Both the position numbers and the translations under genes were made by a program. A stretch of 55,864 nucleotides of DNA from Macrocybe gigantea (taxonomy: Eukaryota; Basidiomycota; Agaricomycetes; Agaricales; Callistosporiaceae): the NCBI GenBank assembly GCA_011319805.1, contig SJRY01000163.1, forward strand, positions 1 through 55,864. Reading direction: 5' to 3'. Position 1 is the stretch's first letter. Each line of letters begins with the position of its first letter. This document shows, piece by piece, positions 20,643-31,314 of the stretch. Under the pieces are notes generated by a model, which saw only the letters and a program-made list of their open reading frames with translations, was not told the DNA's origin and made no database searches.

Positions 20643-21679
20643 CCAAGATCGAGGCTGCTGAACCGGTGCTTCGCCGTCGCCGCCGTGCTGGCAACAAACC
20701 TGAGGGGACTACACACTACACCCACCGACACCTCGAGCTCGGCAACAATCTGTCTCGTTGGCAGGATACCCTCATCCCTGCGTGGCGCGCGGTTGCTGGA
20801 GCACAGCCCAATGGTTGGGACACATCGAATCCGGAACTACTGAAGGAATTACAAACTGTCTGGGACATTGTTTTTCCCGACATCCCATGCAAACTGGTAC
20901 AGGAAGGACCTGAGTATGCAGTAGTGAGTACCTCACTGTTTCCACCTGTCGATGTGCTCAGTCGGATATGTCAGGCAATACAACGCTGGTATGAATGGAG
21001 GTCAACGATCGGCCGTGAAGTTCTGGGCGCTGTAAAGACATTCTTCCGTGACACATGTGGTGACAGTCTGTCCGAGACCCGGGACTATGCTGGGTACTTG
21101 TTGGACAACAAGCGCTATATGTGGGAGAACCACTCTGCACACAATCCGACAGTGAGTGGCTGTTATGACGATGAACCAGTACTAAACCCTTTTCAGGATT
21201 TCCAGGGCCTATTCCTGCCGGAATACATTGTTGCTGGTGTTGCTGCCCACCTCAAAATGACCACTGGATTACCGGACCAACTGCGCGTCGTGGATATGCC
21301 CCAGGGTGCATTGGCCTTGGCAGTGGTGGCAGTGAGTCCCGAATGGTCCTGAATGGTGCTTGGTTGCTTCATTACTGATGGTCTGATCCCCAACCAGGCG
21401 AAGCGCGCCATCGGGGCCTTTGTTGAAACCGGAAAATGCGTACTGGGTCAAGATGCAGGTTCTAAGCAGGAAGACAAATTCTCCGAAAACAATTGGGGCA
21501 AAGCCACACTCGACATCATGCCGTCGGTCGCGCAGGTCAGTGAACGCAAGTGGCAGAAGATTCTGGAGGCTGCGGAGGAGATGAATCCCGGCCCAATCAA
21601 AAAACTGAAATTGGCGACTGCCGATACGGATGCTGGTGGCGACGGCCCTGATCTGGTGTATGAAGCAGATAGCGATTGA
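20643..21679 (+). CDS. Plavaka-associated accessory gene, 5' exon(s) missing
   Basis: Exons read KIEAAEPVLRRRRRAGNKPEG, HLELGNNLSRWQDTLIPAW, WYEWRSTIGREVLGAVKTFF, YLLDNKRYMWENHS, FQGLFLPEYIVAGVAAHLKM and, after an intron at 21332-21397, AKRAIGAFVETGKC. The last exon has FSENNWGK and a tail to the TGA at 21679. Short introns also fit at about 20928-20974 and 21153-21205. Proteins with this layout (basic N-terminus, W-rich helical middle, SxxNWG block) are common in Agaricomycete genomes. The gene points away from the transposase inside the same inverted repeats, so it is element cargo. The sequence before 20643 looks like an intron tail (ending CGACAG), so the first exon was lost at the LTR junction. 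Function unknown. Confidence 0.6.
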
Positions 21680-21894
21680 GGTATCATCAACCCCTTTCTA
21701 GCTGGACTAGAGTAGATTTTGGATGTATTGTATACATTCACAGGCAATGCTAAGTCGTCTTACTTGCCCTGGTAATCAGTCTGGGATGCCGTCTTATGTG
21801 GTCTTATGGTGCTCTTAGCTGCTTTTTTAAGAAAAGAACCTACTGAAATAAGCAACAACGTCTTATGCCATTATACCTCTTAACGTCTGTACCA
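21680..21894. other. Right subterminal region of the Plavaka element
   Basis: Non-coding. Rich in GTCTTA/TCTTA motifs that also occur near the left end, so these are possible transposase-binding repeats. Confidence 0.45.
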
Positions 21895-21947
21895 AGACCC
21901 GTAAGAGCCCTCTAAGACACTCAAGACAGTTCCGAGTTTTCGTGATG
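21895..21947 (-). repeat. Right terminal inverted repeat of the Plavaka element
   Basis: Reads CATCACGAAAACTCGGAACT inward on the minus strand, matching the left end with several mismatches. Confidence 0.7.
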
Positions 21948-22229
21948 CATCCGGCTCAGAGGGGACACCATGCAGGTCAGCCCAATGGAGGACTTCCTCG
22001 AAGTCGAATTCAAATCCGAGGGCGCAAAGCGGATAGTCGTCGGAGCACAAGGGAGGGATTTCAAATGGTGGCGGTCTACGCTTGGATTCCGTGGGGTTCG
22101 CTTTAGATTCTTGTGCGGATTCTGTAGGCCTATGAACAAATTGAAGGGGAAATTGAGGTCAATGCCAAAAAGCTTACATGGGTTCTGACGTGGCAGAGGA
22201 CTGGCAACTTGAAGCGAGATGTTTGGCAT
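21948..22229 (-). pseudogene. 5' half of the repeated small gene, cut by the Plavaka insertion
   Basis: The ATG at 22229 starts MPNISLQVASPLPR as in the intact copy at 7947. The frame is shifted after the first 25 codons relative to that copy, and homology stops at the transposon edge. Together with 10289-10532 it formed one gene before insertion. Confidence 0.75.
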
Positions 22230-22259
22230 TCGTTCGAGTTGGCAATGCAGTTTTTATAT

Positions 22260-22728
22260 AATGAAGTGGTCCATTTGCCGAAGCAGACATCATTCGTCCC
22301 ATGGCCAACTCAAAACCAGTCATTCACATACGGCGTATATGACCTCAACAAGGCAAATGAAGAAAGGTTAGACACTATGGTTGTTAAGATTGTAGGTCAG
22401 GCAGCATTAAATATTTGATGGTGGTTGATAGACTTGGTGGCCAAGGCAAACGAGACAAATTATCCAGTAGCAGGAAAGCTACGCAATGTATCACAATCAG
22501 TCAGCTCTGTTAGTGGGTACTTGCCAACAGCAGCCATCTAGGCCACATCAATAGAGATTATGGGAAATTTGGTGCGGAATACAAATGAATTAATTATAAA
22601 CCTTCCGAGAGTGAATTTGAGCCAGTCACTGCAATGATCCCAACCCCCCTGATGTTTTCTGGAGCATTACCCCTTTCTCCATCTGTCTAAGTGCCACTGT
22701 GTGGATCGTTCTCATGTCCATTTGTACC
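22260..22728. other. Non-coding part of the duplicated block
   Basis: Homologous to 7960-8340 and, inverted, to 33850-34100. No coding signal is shared between the three copies here. Confidence 0.55.
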
Positions 22729-25700
22729 CTAGACATTGTGCATGCTCTGTGCCGCATACGTAGCCTGGACATCTTGGCATTGTTCATCGGCCTTCGATAC
22801 ATGATTCTGCACCCACATGGTGCTTATAGGCTTGATCCAAGTCGAGTCTGGTCTGGCCAGTCCGAGATGAATTCTCAGGAATAGCAGTGCAGGAGCCATT
22901 CCTAGAGCAGTTGAGTCAAGCAAATAATGAGGATTGATCTGAAGGATTGTGTGCACTGGCATGATCTCCAGAAATGCACCCATGACACCAGTGAAACTAT
23001 CAGGAGGATAGCTCACCACAGTAAGTATGCCCATGACCAGCAAAGGCAAGGAGTACAACAATGCTGATTCAATGATGAGCTCAATAATCAGTTTGAATCT
23101 TCATACACCTTTGCCATGAACAAGCATATATATGTGCAGAATGATGAGGAGAGATGCTATCATTGTGATGGCTGCTTCAAGGAAAGCCACTGCAGTTCCT
23201 GTGCTGTATGAAAGGGCATTTATCCTGGGTGCTTGAGGATCCGATTCAGTCAGAGGTGCAAGCATGCTGAGGATATACACATGATAGGCCCTCAATCCTT
23301 TGAATTTTACCATGAATAATGGAAGGAAGTACACCTGATTGTACTCCAACACTCAGACTGGATGGTGAAAACAGGACAAATGCATATGATTGAGGGAGCG
23401 AGAAAGAGAGAGAATACAGGAAAATGATAAGATGGGGGAAAAGAAGAAGAAGAGAGATCTAAGTGTCCTTGACCATATATATATCGGCCAACTGATGACA
23501 TCATCCTCAGGAAAGGTCAACGTGACTGCATTGCTGATGTAAGCCCAGTGACGGGCTTACACTCTCCCCTGCCGTAAAAAAGAGAGGCGTCTTGTGGAGC
23601 GAGGTAGAATGCAAAACTTGAGCACAGGTGTGTTAAAAAACCCCAATGGGGAAAAAGCTACCAGTGTGATGAATTTCATTTTCGATGGCATCGTTTCAGC
23701 TCCACGGGGGGTGAGGATGTTCTTCTAGCCACTTGTCCAAAGCCTCAACATCGTCTATCTCCGAACTGGCCATCCAACGATCTTCCTCCGGACCATAGCC
23801 CTTCCAGTGAACCAGATACCGATAACCGCATCCCGCATGCCTTTCGTCCAAAATCTTCTTGACGAGGTACTCTTCTGAACTGTCCAGCATGATTACAGGC
23901 TCTGGCTCTTCGAGTTGTTGGTTCGGGAAAAGCTCCTTGTCATTCTCAATGAAAGGTCGAACTTGAGATGTATGAAATATGGGGAAAACGTTCAGAGAGT
24001 TTGGGAGATCGAGCGTGACTGTCGAGTGTTGTCGAGAGACCACTGTGACCTTATATGGCCCATCAAAATGCAGCAAAAACTTGGCAACACATTTTTCATC
24101 CACTTTCAAAAACTGCCGGCATCGGTTGAGCATCGATAGAAGCACCCATGCGCCTATGTGGAAAGGAAAATCACCAGACCAGTGTTTGTTAGCGTGAATA
24201 CTTTGTTCAGTCTTAGCGCGTAATAGATTGTCTTTAGCTTCTTGTACGTCGGCTTCCAAACGTTCAATGACTTCGCTAGCCCGGATGTCCTCCAGTGATC
24301 CAGAGTTTGAAACCACTAGAGGGGGCATTATGCGAGGGGAACGCCCCATGTGCAATTGAAACAGTGAAAAACCTGTTGATGCATTAATTGTATTCATAAT
24401 AGCGAATCGTACACATGGTAAGGCCGCCTTCCAGCCTTTTTGATTACATTCGACATGGAAACATAGCGCCTGGTTGACCGTCTTGTTTGTCTGCTCGCTG
24501 GCACCATCGGACTCAGGTGAAACGCCATTGACATATTGATGTGAACCCCTGTGATTCTGTGCAGGGCCTTCCAGAAATTGCTCACAAACAGTTTATCCCT
24601 GTCACAGACCAGATCCAAAGGCAGACCATTTTCACAATACCAATGATCAAAAAACAGGCTTGCCAATTTTTCTGCTGTCAGGTCAGTACATGTTGGGATT
24701 AAATGGACGTCGCTACCCAAACGATCTGTTATCGAGAGTATGCAGTTGTACCCATCATCTTCTGGTAACGGACCGATAAAATCAAGTGCAACTGAGTCAC
24801 CCCTGGCATCTGGAATCGGAAGGATGGAGGGGTCCAAAAGGTTTTGATGTGCTGGATTTGTTTCGTTGGCAGTCCGCACAGGCAGGAACGTATGCTCATT
24901 CCAGATCTCACTGCATGTTTGGCCAGTAGAATGAATTTCACAGCAATCCATATGACTTCTCGAATCCGAAATGGCCAAGAACGTCATGCGCCAACCTATA
25001 CAGTTCCTCCCTGACATTACCAACCTTAGGAATGACCAGTCGGCCACCTGCATACAGAAGCCCATTTTCCAGGGTCAAACCATCAGGCAGAGGTCGTGCT
25101 CTCATTATCTTTTGACACCACTTATCTGTTGTGTACCCGTCCTTTATCAACTGTAAAAATTCCAGGTCGGCTGTGATGTCCAGCTGTTCGCATTGAGCAT
25201 CCTGTGGGGGAGTCAACGGCATCTCCTCGTTAACAAGTACGGCCACAGCATGAATGGGATCCACATCAGCAGCGATGCAAGCGATCACTTCATCATCACC
25301 CTCGCCCGACCAGTGATACAAGGGCTGTGCAAATTTCTCGGCTGATGTGCTGTCGTCCTGTGTTGGTAAGGCACACCGTGACAGCATGTCTGCACCCGAG
25401 TTGTCCTTTCCCTGCACATAGACAACTTTACAGTCATATTGCGACAGGAATTCCATCCACCTTGCCTGCCGACAGCTGAGGTCTTTCTGCTTGTGGAAGT
25501 TCTCCAGTGTTCTATGATCTGTGTAGACCACAAACAGGATACCCAGTAGATCCATTCGCCACTTTGTTAATGCCCGTATAATCACGAGTAACTCCTTTTC
25601 GTGGACTGGATAGTTCAGTTGTGTGCCTTTTAGAGTCTGCGACTCGAAGGCAACAGGTCGCGCAGTTTCCCAGGTCTTCCCAAAAGACAGGATGGTGCCA

Positions 25701-28700
25701 GTTTGATAGTCACTGGCATCAGTCGTAACGAAAACCTTGTATTCCGGCATTAAGCTGTAGTCAATGGTCATCAAACATTCCTGGGAAATGACAGCATCCT
25801 TTAGGGCATCAAATGTGACCTGATGGTGGGTTTGCCACCCTGGCCAACACAGCTCTGCGTCTTTTGATGTCAAGGTGTCCAGCATGGCCATGTGCTTGGC
25901 GATGCCCAGCAGGAAAGCAGAGAGATAATGCACCAATCCCAGGAAACCACATACATCCCTGGTGCAGTTCGGAGCTTGCCAGTCCAACACGCATTGTGCT
26001 TTATATCTGTCAGCCTCAATACCGGCCTGGGATATGCAATGTCCCAGGAAATCGATAGCGGTCTGGAAAAATATCGATTTCTTTGCGTTGCAATACAGAT
26101 GATTTACATGTAGTGTGCTGAGTACCGCGTCCACATCGGCCTGATGCTGTTCAACTGAATCGGACCATATTACAATGTCATCCAGGTACACGTGGCAACA
26201 TCGGCCGATCAAATTCTGGAGTGCCGCCATTACGTGTCACTGATGAATAGCGGAAGCGTTCTTCAGTCCCATCGGCATCACTACCCATTCATAAAGCCTG
26301 AACAGTGTGGACACGGCAGTAAGCAGTATGTCAGAAGGCCTCATCTTAGTCTGAAAAAAACTATTCATCATATCGATTTTTGACCAGATTTTGCCCTTCC
26401 TGCAATCCGCGAGGATGTCATCTATTCATGGGAGAGAGTGGCTATCGGTGATCGTGTTTCTGTTTAACTGACGGTAATCATTTACCCAGCAAGGCAAAAC
26501 AGTTGTGTCCGCCTTAGGGATGATGAAGGCGGGGGATGCGGAGGCAGAGGAGGAGGGACGTATCCGACCCGTGTCAAGATGTTGCTGTATCAGTGTCTTC
26601 CATGCCTCGTGGTATTTCCGAGGACATGAATAGGTGCATGATGTGATTTGTTTCGATGCATTCTTCAGATTTATACATGCATATACATCAGTCGGCAACT
26701 CATCGGTATGCGGAATGGCATCAAAGATATCGCTGAATGAGCAATGGACATTGGTATCAAGCTCTTGCAAGTGCTGTTCATATGCAAGAATCTGGATGCG
26801 CTCCTTTACGAGTGCAGCTATGACATGCTCCGGGCAGTCCGTACCGGGTGTGCAAGCTTTAGCCGTCTTCTCAATCAGTTCGGCCAACGTTACCGCCTTC
26901 TGCTTGGCGGCATTTCGAGCAAGCAATATATTCAATCTATGTTGTTTTGGCAGAGACAGACGTGGCGCTTTCAGTTTTATGGGGGCTTAGGATTCAATAA
27001 ATCATATCCACAGTCTTTTGCAATAGCTGTTTGATTTTCGGTATCTAGTACAATTTTGTTACGGGACAGGAACGGCAGACTGAATAGAATGAGTGTACAG
27101 AGGTTCGATACAGTGAGAGCTTTGACGGTCAATGAGTGCCAAGTTCGATCACAAGAGGAAACAGACAGAATAATGTACTCAGAGAGGTTACGGGAAACGG
27201 ATGAAGAGGCATTTTCAGGCATCGCAATGGAACAATGGAAGAGTTTATAAAGACGATGGTGTTGCAGTCCAAGGTGAGATACCAGTTGTTCATCGATCAA
27301 AACGACATGGGCACCTGTATCCAGGATGCCTTTCACTACTAGCGGCTCATCAGTCAACGGACTGGATACAGAGCACTCCCACTTCATGTGGGAAGCGGTC
27401 AATGGGATGCTTACATCGGACAGGTCCTCTGCATCCGAATTGGATCTGTCACCAAGAACAGCGACTGGCTCATCATCGTCGGAGGACAATTTGGAGATAG
27501 ATGCAGTGGTAGCGGTGACAGGCAGAGCAGCAGTCTTGTTGTTCTTCGAGGAGTGGGAACCCTGCTTTTCCTTATCATGGAGCATCTGTTTCTCCATCAA
27601 CGGTTTGTAGTTGGCGGCATCTGGGAAATCATTTGTGCAGTTCTTGGAAAAATGACCAGCATAGCCCTTGCGACATTTCAAACAACCATCATGTTTCTTG
27701 AGTAGAGCATGTTCGGCGTCGGTGAGACAGGGCAAGGGGACAAAGTTAGACTTTGATGAGGAGCCGGAAGCATTGTGATTGCTCGACTGTCCGGAATGCA
27801 AGGTGTTACTATTGCGCAAAGGACCAGACAGCGCAGGACATTTGTTAGCATGGCTGACTTCTTCTGCAGCATCGCATTTGAGCTCAAAAGCCCTCACGTT
27901 GGCGACCTTATGTACTTCTTCAAGCCAAACATGCAGACGTGCGTCCGCAGTCGCCTGGTTCATGACAGGATCTACAGCAGCAGTGACCTTGGCGTCGACT
28001 CCGGCGGCAAGGCAGCATTGGCATAATTCATTATCGAGGAGGGAATCAAGGGTAGCGCGGAAGGCATCAGGAGCCTCATGTGAAGAGGTACTGTTCAGGA
28101 CGATGTTCTCGTTAATGCGATCATTCGCCCATGCCCAGAAATTCATCTTTGGTGTGAGCAAGGTGGTTCACATGGAGCGATGGATGTCATTGTCCCAGCC
28201 GGTTGGTAGATAAATGAGATGGACTTCGTTCATGAGTGCGGCAAAGGTGAGACCGGTGAGGCGATTGCGGTTGGCATCGATCCAGTTTTCGATCTGCATT
28301 TCTTTGAAGCAACCTAGAATGGCGCCCACCTGGTCGGCGGACGCGATGGACTTCTGAGCAAAGTAATTGTTGCAAGCCAGTTCGAATTCCCACAAGATGC
28401 GGGCAGTGAGTTCTCCACTAGTGATCTTGGGAGGTTTCTTGGATCCTCCGTAGATACACTCGGCCGTGGAGGAAGATGAGTTCTTCGTGACGTGGGACAT
28501 GGTGAGACTGATATCGGCACTAGAATCAGAAGAGGTAGAGGAATCGGAAGAGGTGGACGAGTCTGCTGCAAGATGAGGGTTCTGGCTGGCGGGACGAGGG
28601 TTCTGAGTGACTATATGCGCATCTATAGGGCCGGTTTGGGACGGCTCTTCGATATTTCTATTGGATGTGTCTGTATGTGTGTCTCCAATGGTGATGGGAG

Positions 28701-29837
28701 AGACAAGAGTCGAAGACGAAGAGGATGTGGATGGGAGAGAAGGGACGACTGGCGACGGTGGTGCGACAAGTTCTGAATCAAGCTCGTTGAGCACGGTTTG
28801 TAACTGATCATTGTCCAAGTCGTGGAAAGGAAGCTGGCCTGCTTCAAAGGCATGGCGTCGAGACCTGGTGCTCAGTTTGGAAAAGGCTTGGGGAACGGGC
28901 AGGTCGAGGGGGGCAGTAAACACATGAGTCAAAGTTCAAAAAAAAGTGGAAGGGAGTACACCTGATCGTACTCCAACACTCAGACCGGACGGTGAGAACA
29001 GGACAAACGCGTATGATTGAGGGAGCGAGAAAGAGAGAGAATACAGGAAAACAATAAGATGGGGGAAAAGAAGAAGAAGAGAGAGATCTAAGTGTCCTCG
29101 ACCATATATATATCGGCCAACCGATGACATCATCCTCAGGAAAGGTCAACATGACCACATTGCTGATGTAAGCCCAGCAACGGGCTTACAAATAAAAACT
29201 CTACAATTGTGCCTAGAATGCTTACCAGCATTAGCAATTGTTAATGCTATAAATGATACAGAAATCGATGTATTGCAGTTCCATGTCTTCCAACATCTCC
29301 AGATCTGCCATTTTTCACTTCTGTCAAGGACATGGCAAACAAAATAGAAATGGCTCACAATCAGACCATCGGCAATGACCATGACTACTATTAGACAAGT
29401 GTTTTTCCACACTATGTTCACCACGGAGGGCAAGTTAAAGCTCTGGAAGAGCTCCTCATAGTTGTTCTTGATAGAAAAAGTCCGAAGAACATTTGTAACA
29501 CCAGCAACAAGAGAAATTATGATCAGAGCAAATTGTATCAAAATAAGGCCAGTGATAAACAGTTGACTTCCTCGCTCATGTCGCTTTGCTGAGAAATGAA
29601 ACATCAGATCCCGACTAAGAATGGAGGGAATTGCGCACCAAATGCATAAGTGATCATGAATATGACAATAGCCGTATATACTCCTGAAAATATTTTCGTT
29701 AGCATCAAGAAATCTTTCTGTGAGTCACTAATAAACATACCACACAGAAAAAGCGCAAGAATCCCAAAGTCTATCTCATATGCGAAAATTGCCTGTGCGT
29801 CGGAAGGTGGGGAAACGGGATACTGTGCGTCAGACAT
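22729..29837 (-). CDS. Multi-span membrane protein gene split by an intronic retrotransposon
   Basis: 5' exons lie at 29837-29200: an N-terminal helix ending ILALFLCG, then [17 protein letters not shown], then [17 protein letters not shown] and [20 protein letters not shown]. 3' exons lie at about 23300-22729: [60 protein letters not shown] and [17 protein letters not shown], with the stop at 22729. The paralogue at 40575-41886 has the same block order (LGDGLIVSR, SLTILASLLIIVRIWKL, ALLYSIPL, LLLIARISLGLARP), so both halves belong to one gene of about seven helices. The gap falls in an intron: donor G|GTAAGC near 29217 and acceptor TTCAAAG near 23300, with the host intron only about 52 nt once the 5871 bp element is removed. 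Whether it still splices is unknown. This is a basidiomycete-specific membrane family of unknown function. Confidence 0.65.
23320..23561 (-). repeat. 3' LTR of the intronic chromovirus
   Basis: Starts TGGAAGGAAGTACACC and ends GGGCTTACA. It differs from the other LTR by about 16 transitions, no transversion and one 2-bp indel. Confidence 0.92.
23696..26935 (-). pseudogene. Pol of the intronic chromovirus (RT, RNase H, integrase, chromodomain), inactivated
   Basis: Reverse transcriptase pieces ([16 protein letters not shown], then [15 protein letters not shown]) are followed by RNase H ([33 protein letters not shown]). Integrase pieces ([27 protein letters not shown]) and a chromodomain ([17 protein letters not shown]) come last, with the stop at 23696. 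In-frame TGA codons at 26426, 26237, 24938, 24908 and 24896 each fall where Arg (CGA) would fit. Frame shifts lie near 24830 (2 nt lost) and 24522 (1 nt lost). Confidence 0.88.
26977..28932 (-). pseudogene. Gag and protease of the intronic chromovirus, inactivated
   Basis: The frame starts [20 protein letters not shown] in a Ser/Thr-rich N-terminal region and continues with a capsid-like part. It is interrupted by a TGA at 28168-28170 (in SM*TT, CGA expected). The second part has a zinc knuckle, [16 protein letters not shown], and a protease motif, [16 protein letters not shown] lost C in a C run near 26985 shifts it out of frame with RT. No separate ATG is needed if the TGA is read as a mutated Arg codon. 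Confidence 0.85.
28947..29190 (-). repeat. 5' LTR of the intronic chromovirus
   Basis: Starts TGGAAGGGAGTACACC and ends GGGCTTACA. Pairs with 23320-23561. Confidence 0.92.
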
Positions 29838-30045
29838 GAGCTGAGATGGGAATATGGATGTGAGGTTTTTATGTCGAGGAGTGCGTGCATTTTGTTTCAG
29901 TCTGCAACATCAAGGAAGGCCAGCAAAAGATTTCTATGGTTGTCTTCTTACCATCGTGACAATCAATCACAATCATTTTTAATTTCGATTTGAGCGGACG
30001 ATTGCCATCTGGATGTGCGCTAGACCGTTTCTCCTCTACATTTGA

Positions 30046-30905
30046 TCAGTCTGAGGATCTGTGCTCCATGCAGTACAAAAATTCGCACAGCTGTGGAACG
30101 CCAGAACCATCCTCGGTATCCTTGATATAGGGGAAACAGACAAAGTCTGCGGGATTAGTAAAAGGTATCATTGTTTCGCAGAAGACTTCTTTGTCACAGC
30201 GATGGATTTGGGCACTAGTCATGATGTTAGTGTACCAGGCATGCGCCAAACCTAGCCGCTCACTGCCATGCACCATTCCCAAGCGCAGGAGCGGAAGCAG
30301 AATACAATGAATTGACGAAAGTTATAGAGCCCAAGTTACGTGACCTGAATTGCAAACGTCAATGGCAAAACAAGACGTTACTAGCATTACTGACCGAGCT
30401 CAGATGGAGAAGGCCATTGGCATCGTGATCACTAGAAGCATCAACGAAGAATCAAACTGATCCTGAACACAGATGGCTTGTGCGCCAGTGCCGATGGAAG
30501 CAAAGGGCACTGATTACTTCCAACACCGCCTTGGGGCCCAGATGCCAAGGCTTTGCATATTTTCATTCCATCCTTGGCCTCTCGGTCGCATTTAATAGCT
30601 GAGCCGTGTCTGCAGCCTGACAGCACAACATTAATCACAAGGATTGAAGTAAGGCCGCGACGATGCTGCACGTCGCCGTCATAAGCAAAACATGCTTTGT
30701 TCAGAACGAGGCGTATTCGGACAGGATTCAGGAGGGATTCACGGCAAAGCAGAGCAGGATTATATGCCCTTGCATTGGAAATGCTGACGACGTACATGTC
30801 TGTGTCCTTCCGGAAGTTATCTGCGACATATTCGTAATTGGGGTCAGGACCAATGACGGCGAGCAGATCATTAGATGATAAATTTCTGACTGAGGGCAGT
30901 GCCAC
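30046..30905 (-). CDS. Hypothetical spliced gene
   Basis: Two coherent coding stretches on the minus strand. The first, upstream of about 30441, includes NDLLAVIGPDPNYEYVADNF, MYVVSISNARAYNPALLCRE and IKCDREAKDGMKICKAL. The second (30270-30046) includes AQIHRCDKEVFCETMIPFTN and CFPYIKDTEDGSGVPQLCEF, ending CMEHRSSD and a stop at 30046. Small introns probably lie near 30640-30600 and 30460-30280. The product is Cys-rich in its C-terminal half (at least six Cys), without a visible signal peptide in the part I can trace. The true start may lie upstream, where a further exon is suggested at 30909-31190. No family recognised. Confidence 0.4.
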
Positions 30906-30908
30906 TAG

Positions 30909-31190
30909 ATGATGCCGTTCTCCCGCTCAAATTCGAGGCAGTGGTCGATGTGCTTGATGTGTTGACCCTTGCGCAACTTGGGCCACCATTTGACGGTGAA
31001 AGACAAAAAAGCAAGTCACCGCTGATGTTGTTCTAATAATCAGGCAATGTTGACATTACGGGGGCCCTATGTTCCGCTTCAGTTGATCCCTGTGATTGGG
31101 GAAACCGTGCCAAATGTCGTGATGATTGCGCATCTGCAACACTTCTTCAGCTCCAATGGTGGTGAGGCGGTCTTCCGCCACGAAATAGCA
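30909..31190 (-). CDS. Possible upstream exons of the hypothetical gene or a separate small gene
   Basis: Minus-strand exon after a TTTCAG acceptor near 31190: CYFVAEDRLTTIGAEEVLQM and MRNHHDIWHGFPNHRDQLKR. A second stretch, KWWPKLRKGQHIKHIDHCLE with a following FERENGII, ends at a TAG near 30907. Amino-acid usage looks coding. The HIDHC string loosely resembles the HxxHC motif of UstYa-type oxidases, but no second motif was found, so I do not assign it. Confidence 0.35.
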
Positions 31191-31314
31191 TCCTGAAACG
31201 ATATGAAAAGCTATGAAACATGAGCAACATGATGAGGCCGTGCAGGATGACTCGGCGGCAAACTGAGGTGGAGTAGCGATGATTCGATCTTGATGCTATT
31301 GAAGAAAATACACA

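Larger units (their letters stand above)
10533..21947. mobile_element. Plavaka-type (CACTA-like) DNA transposon with a nested LTR retrotransposon
   Basis: The element is bounded by imperfect terminal inverted repeats. The left end begins CATCAGGAAAGCTCGG and the right end, read inward on the other strand, begins CATCACGAAAACTCGG. Similarity continues for about 50 bases (TCTTAG and CTCTTAC blocks). It splits a gene whose two halves flank it exactly. A 2-bp CA repeat at 10531-10532 and 21948-21949 could be the target duplication. Inside are a Plavaka transposase (-), an accessory gene (+) and a 6.5 kb chromovirus inserted between them. Without the nested element the transposon is about 4.9 kb. 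Plavaka is an abundant fungal cut-and-paste family related to CACTA elements. Confidence 0.85.
23320..29190 (-). mobile_element. Degenerate Ty3/gypsy chromovirus inserted in an intron
   Basis: 5871 bp, in minus orientation, with 242/244 bp LTRs (TG...CA) and a perfect 5-bp target duplication AATAA (23315-23319 and 29191-29195). A polypurine stretch (AGGGGAGAG on the minus strand) abuts the 3' LTR at 23562. Gag, protease, RT, RNase H, integrase and chromodomain are all recognisable. The coding region is broken by at least six in-frame TGA codons and several 1-2 nt shifts, so the element is dead. Confidence 0.93.

Noticed and set aside
23101..23352. Start of a separate small membrane protein whose first residues come from the LTR
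   Set aside because: The residues before [11 protein letters not shown] are LTR and intron sequence. Comparison with the paralogue shows this is an internal exon of the split gene.
30909..30960. UstYa-type HxxHC motif suggesting a ribosomally made peptide cluster
   Set aside because: Only one short match. No second UstYa motif, no repeat-bearing precursor peptide and no partner genes were seen.
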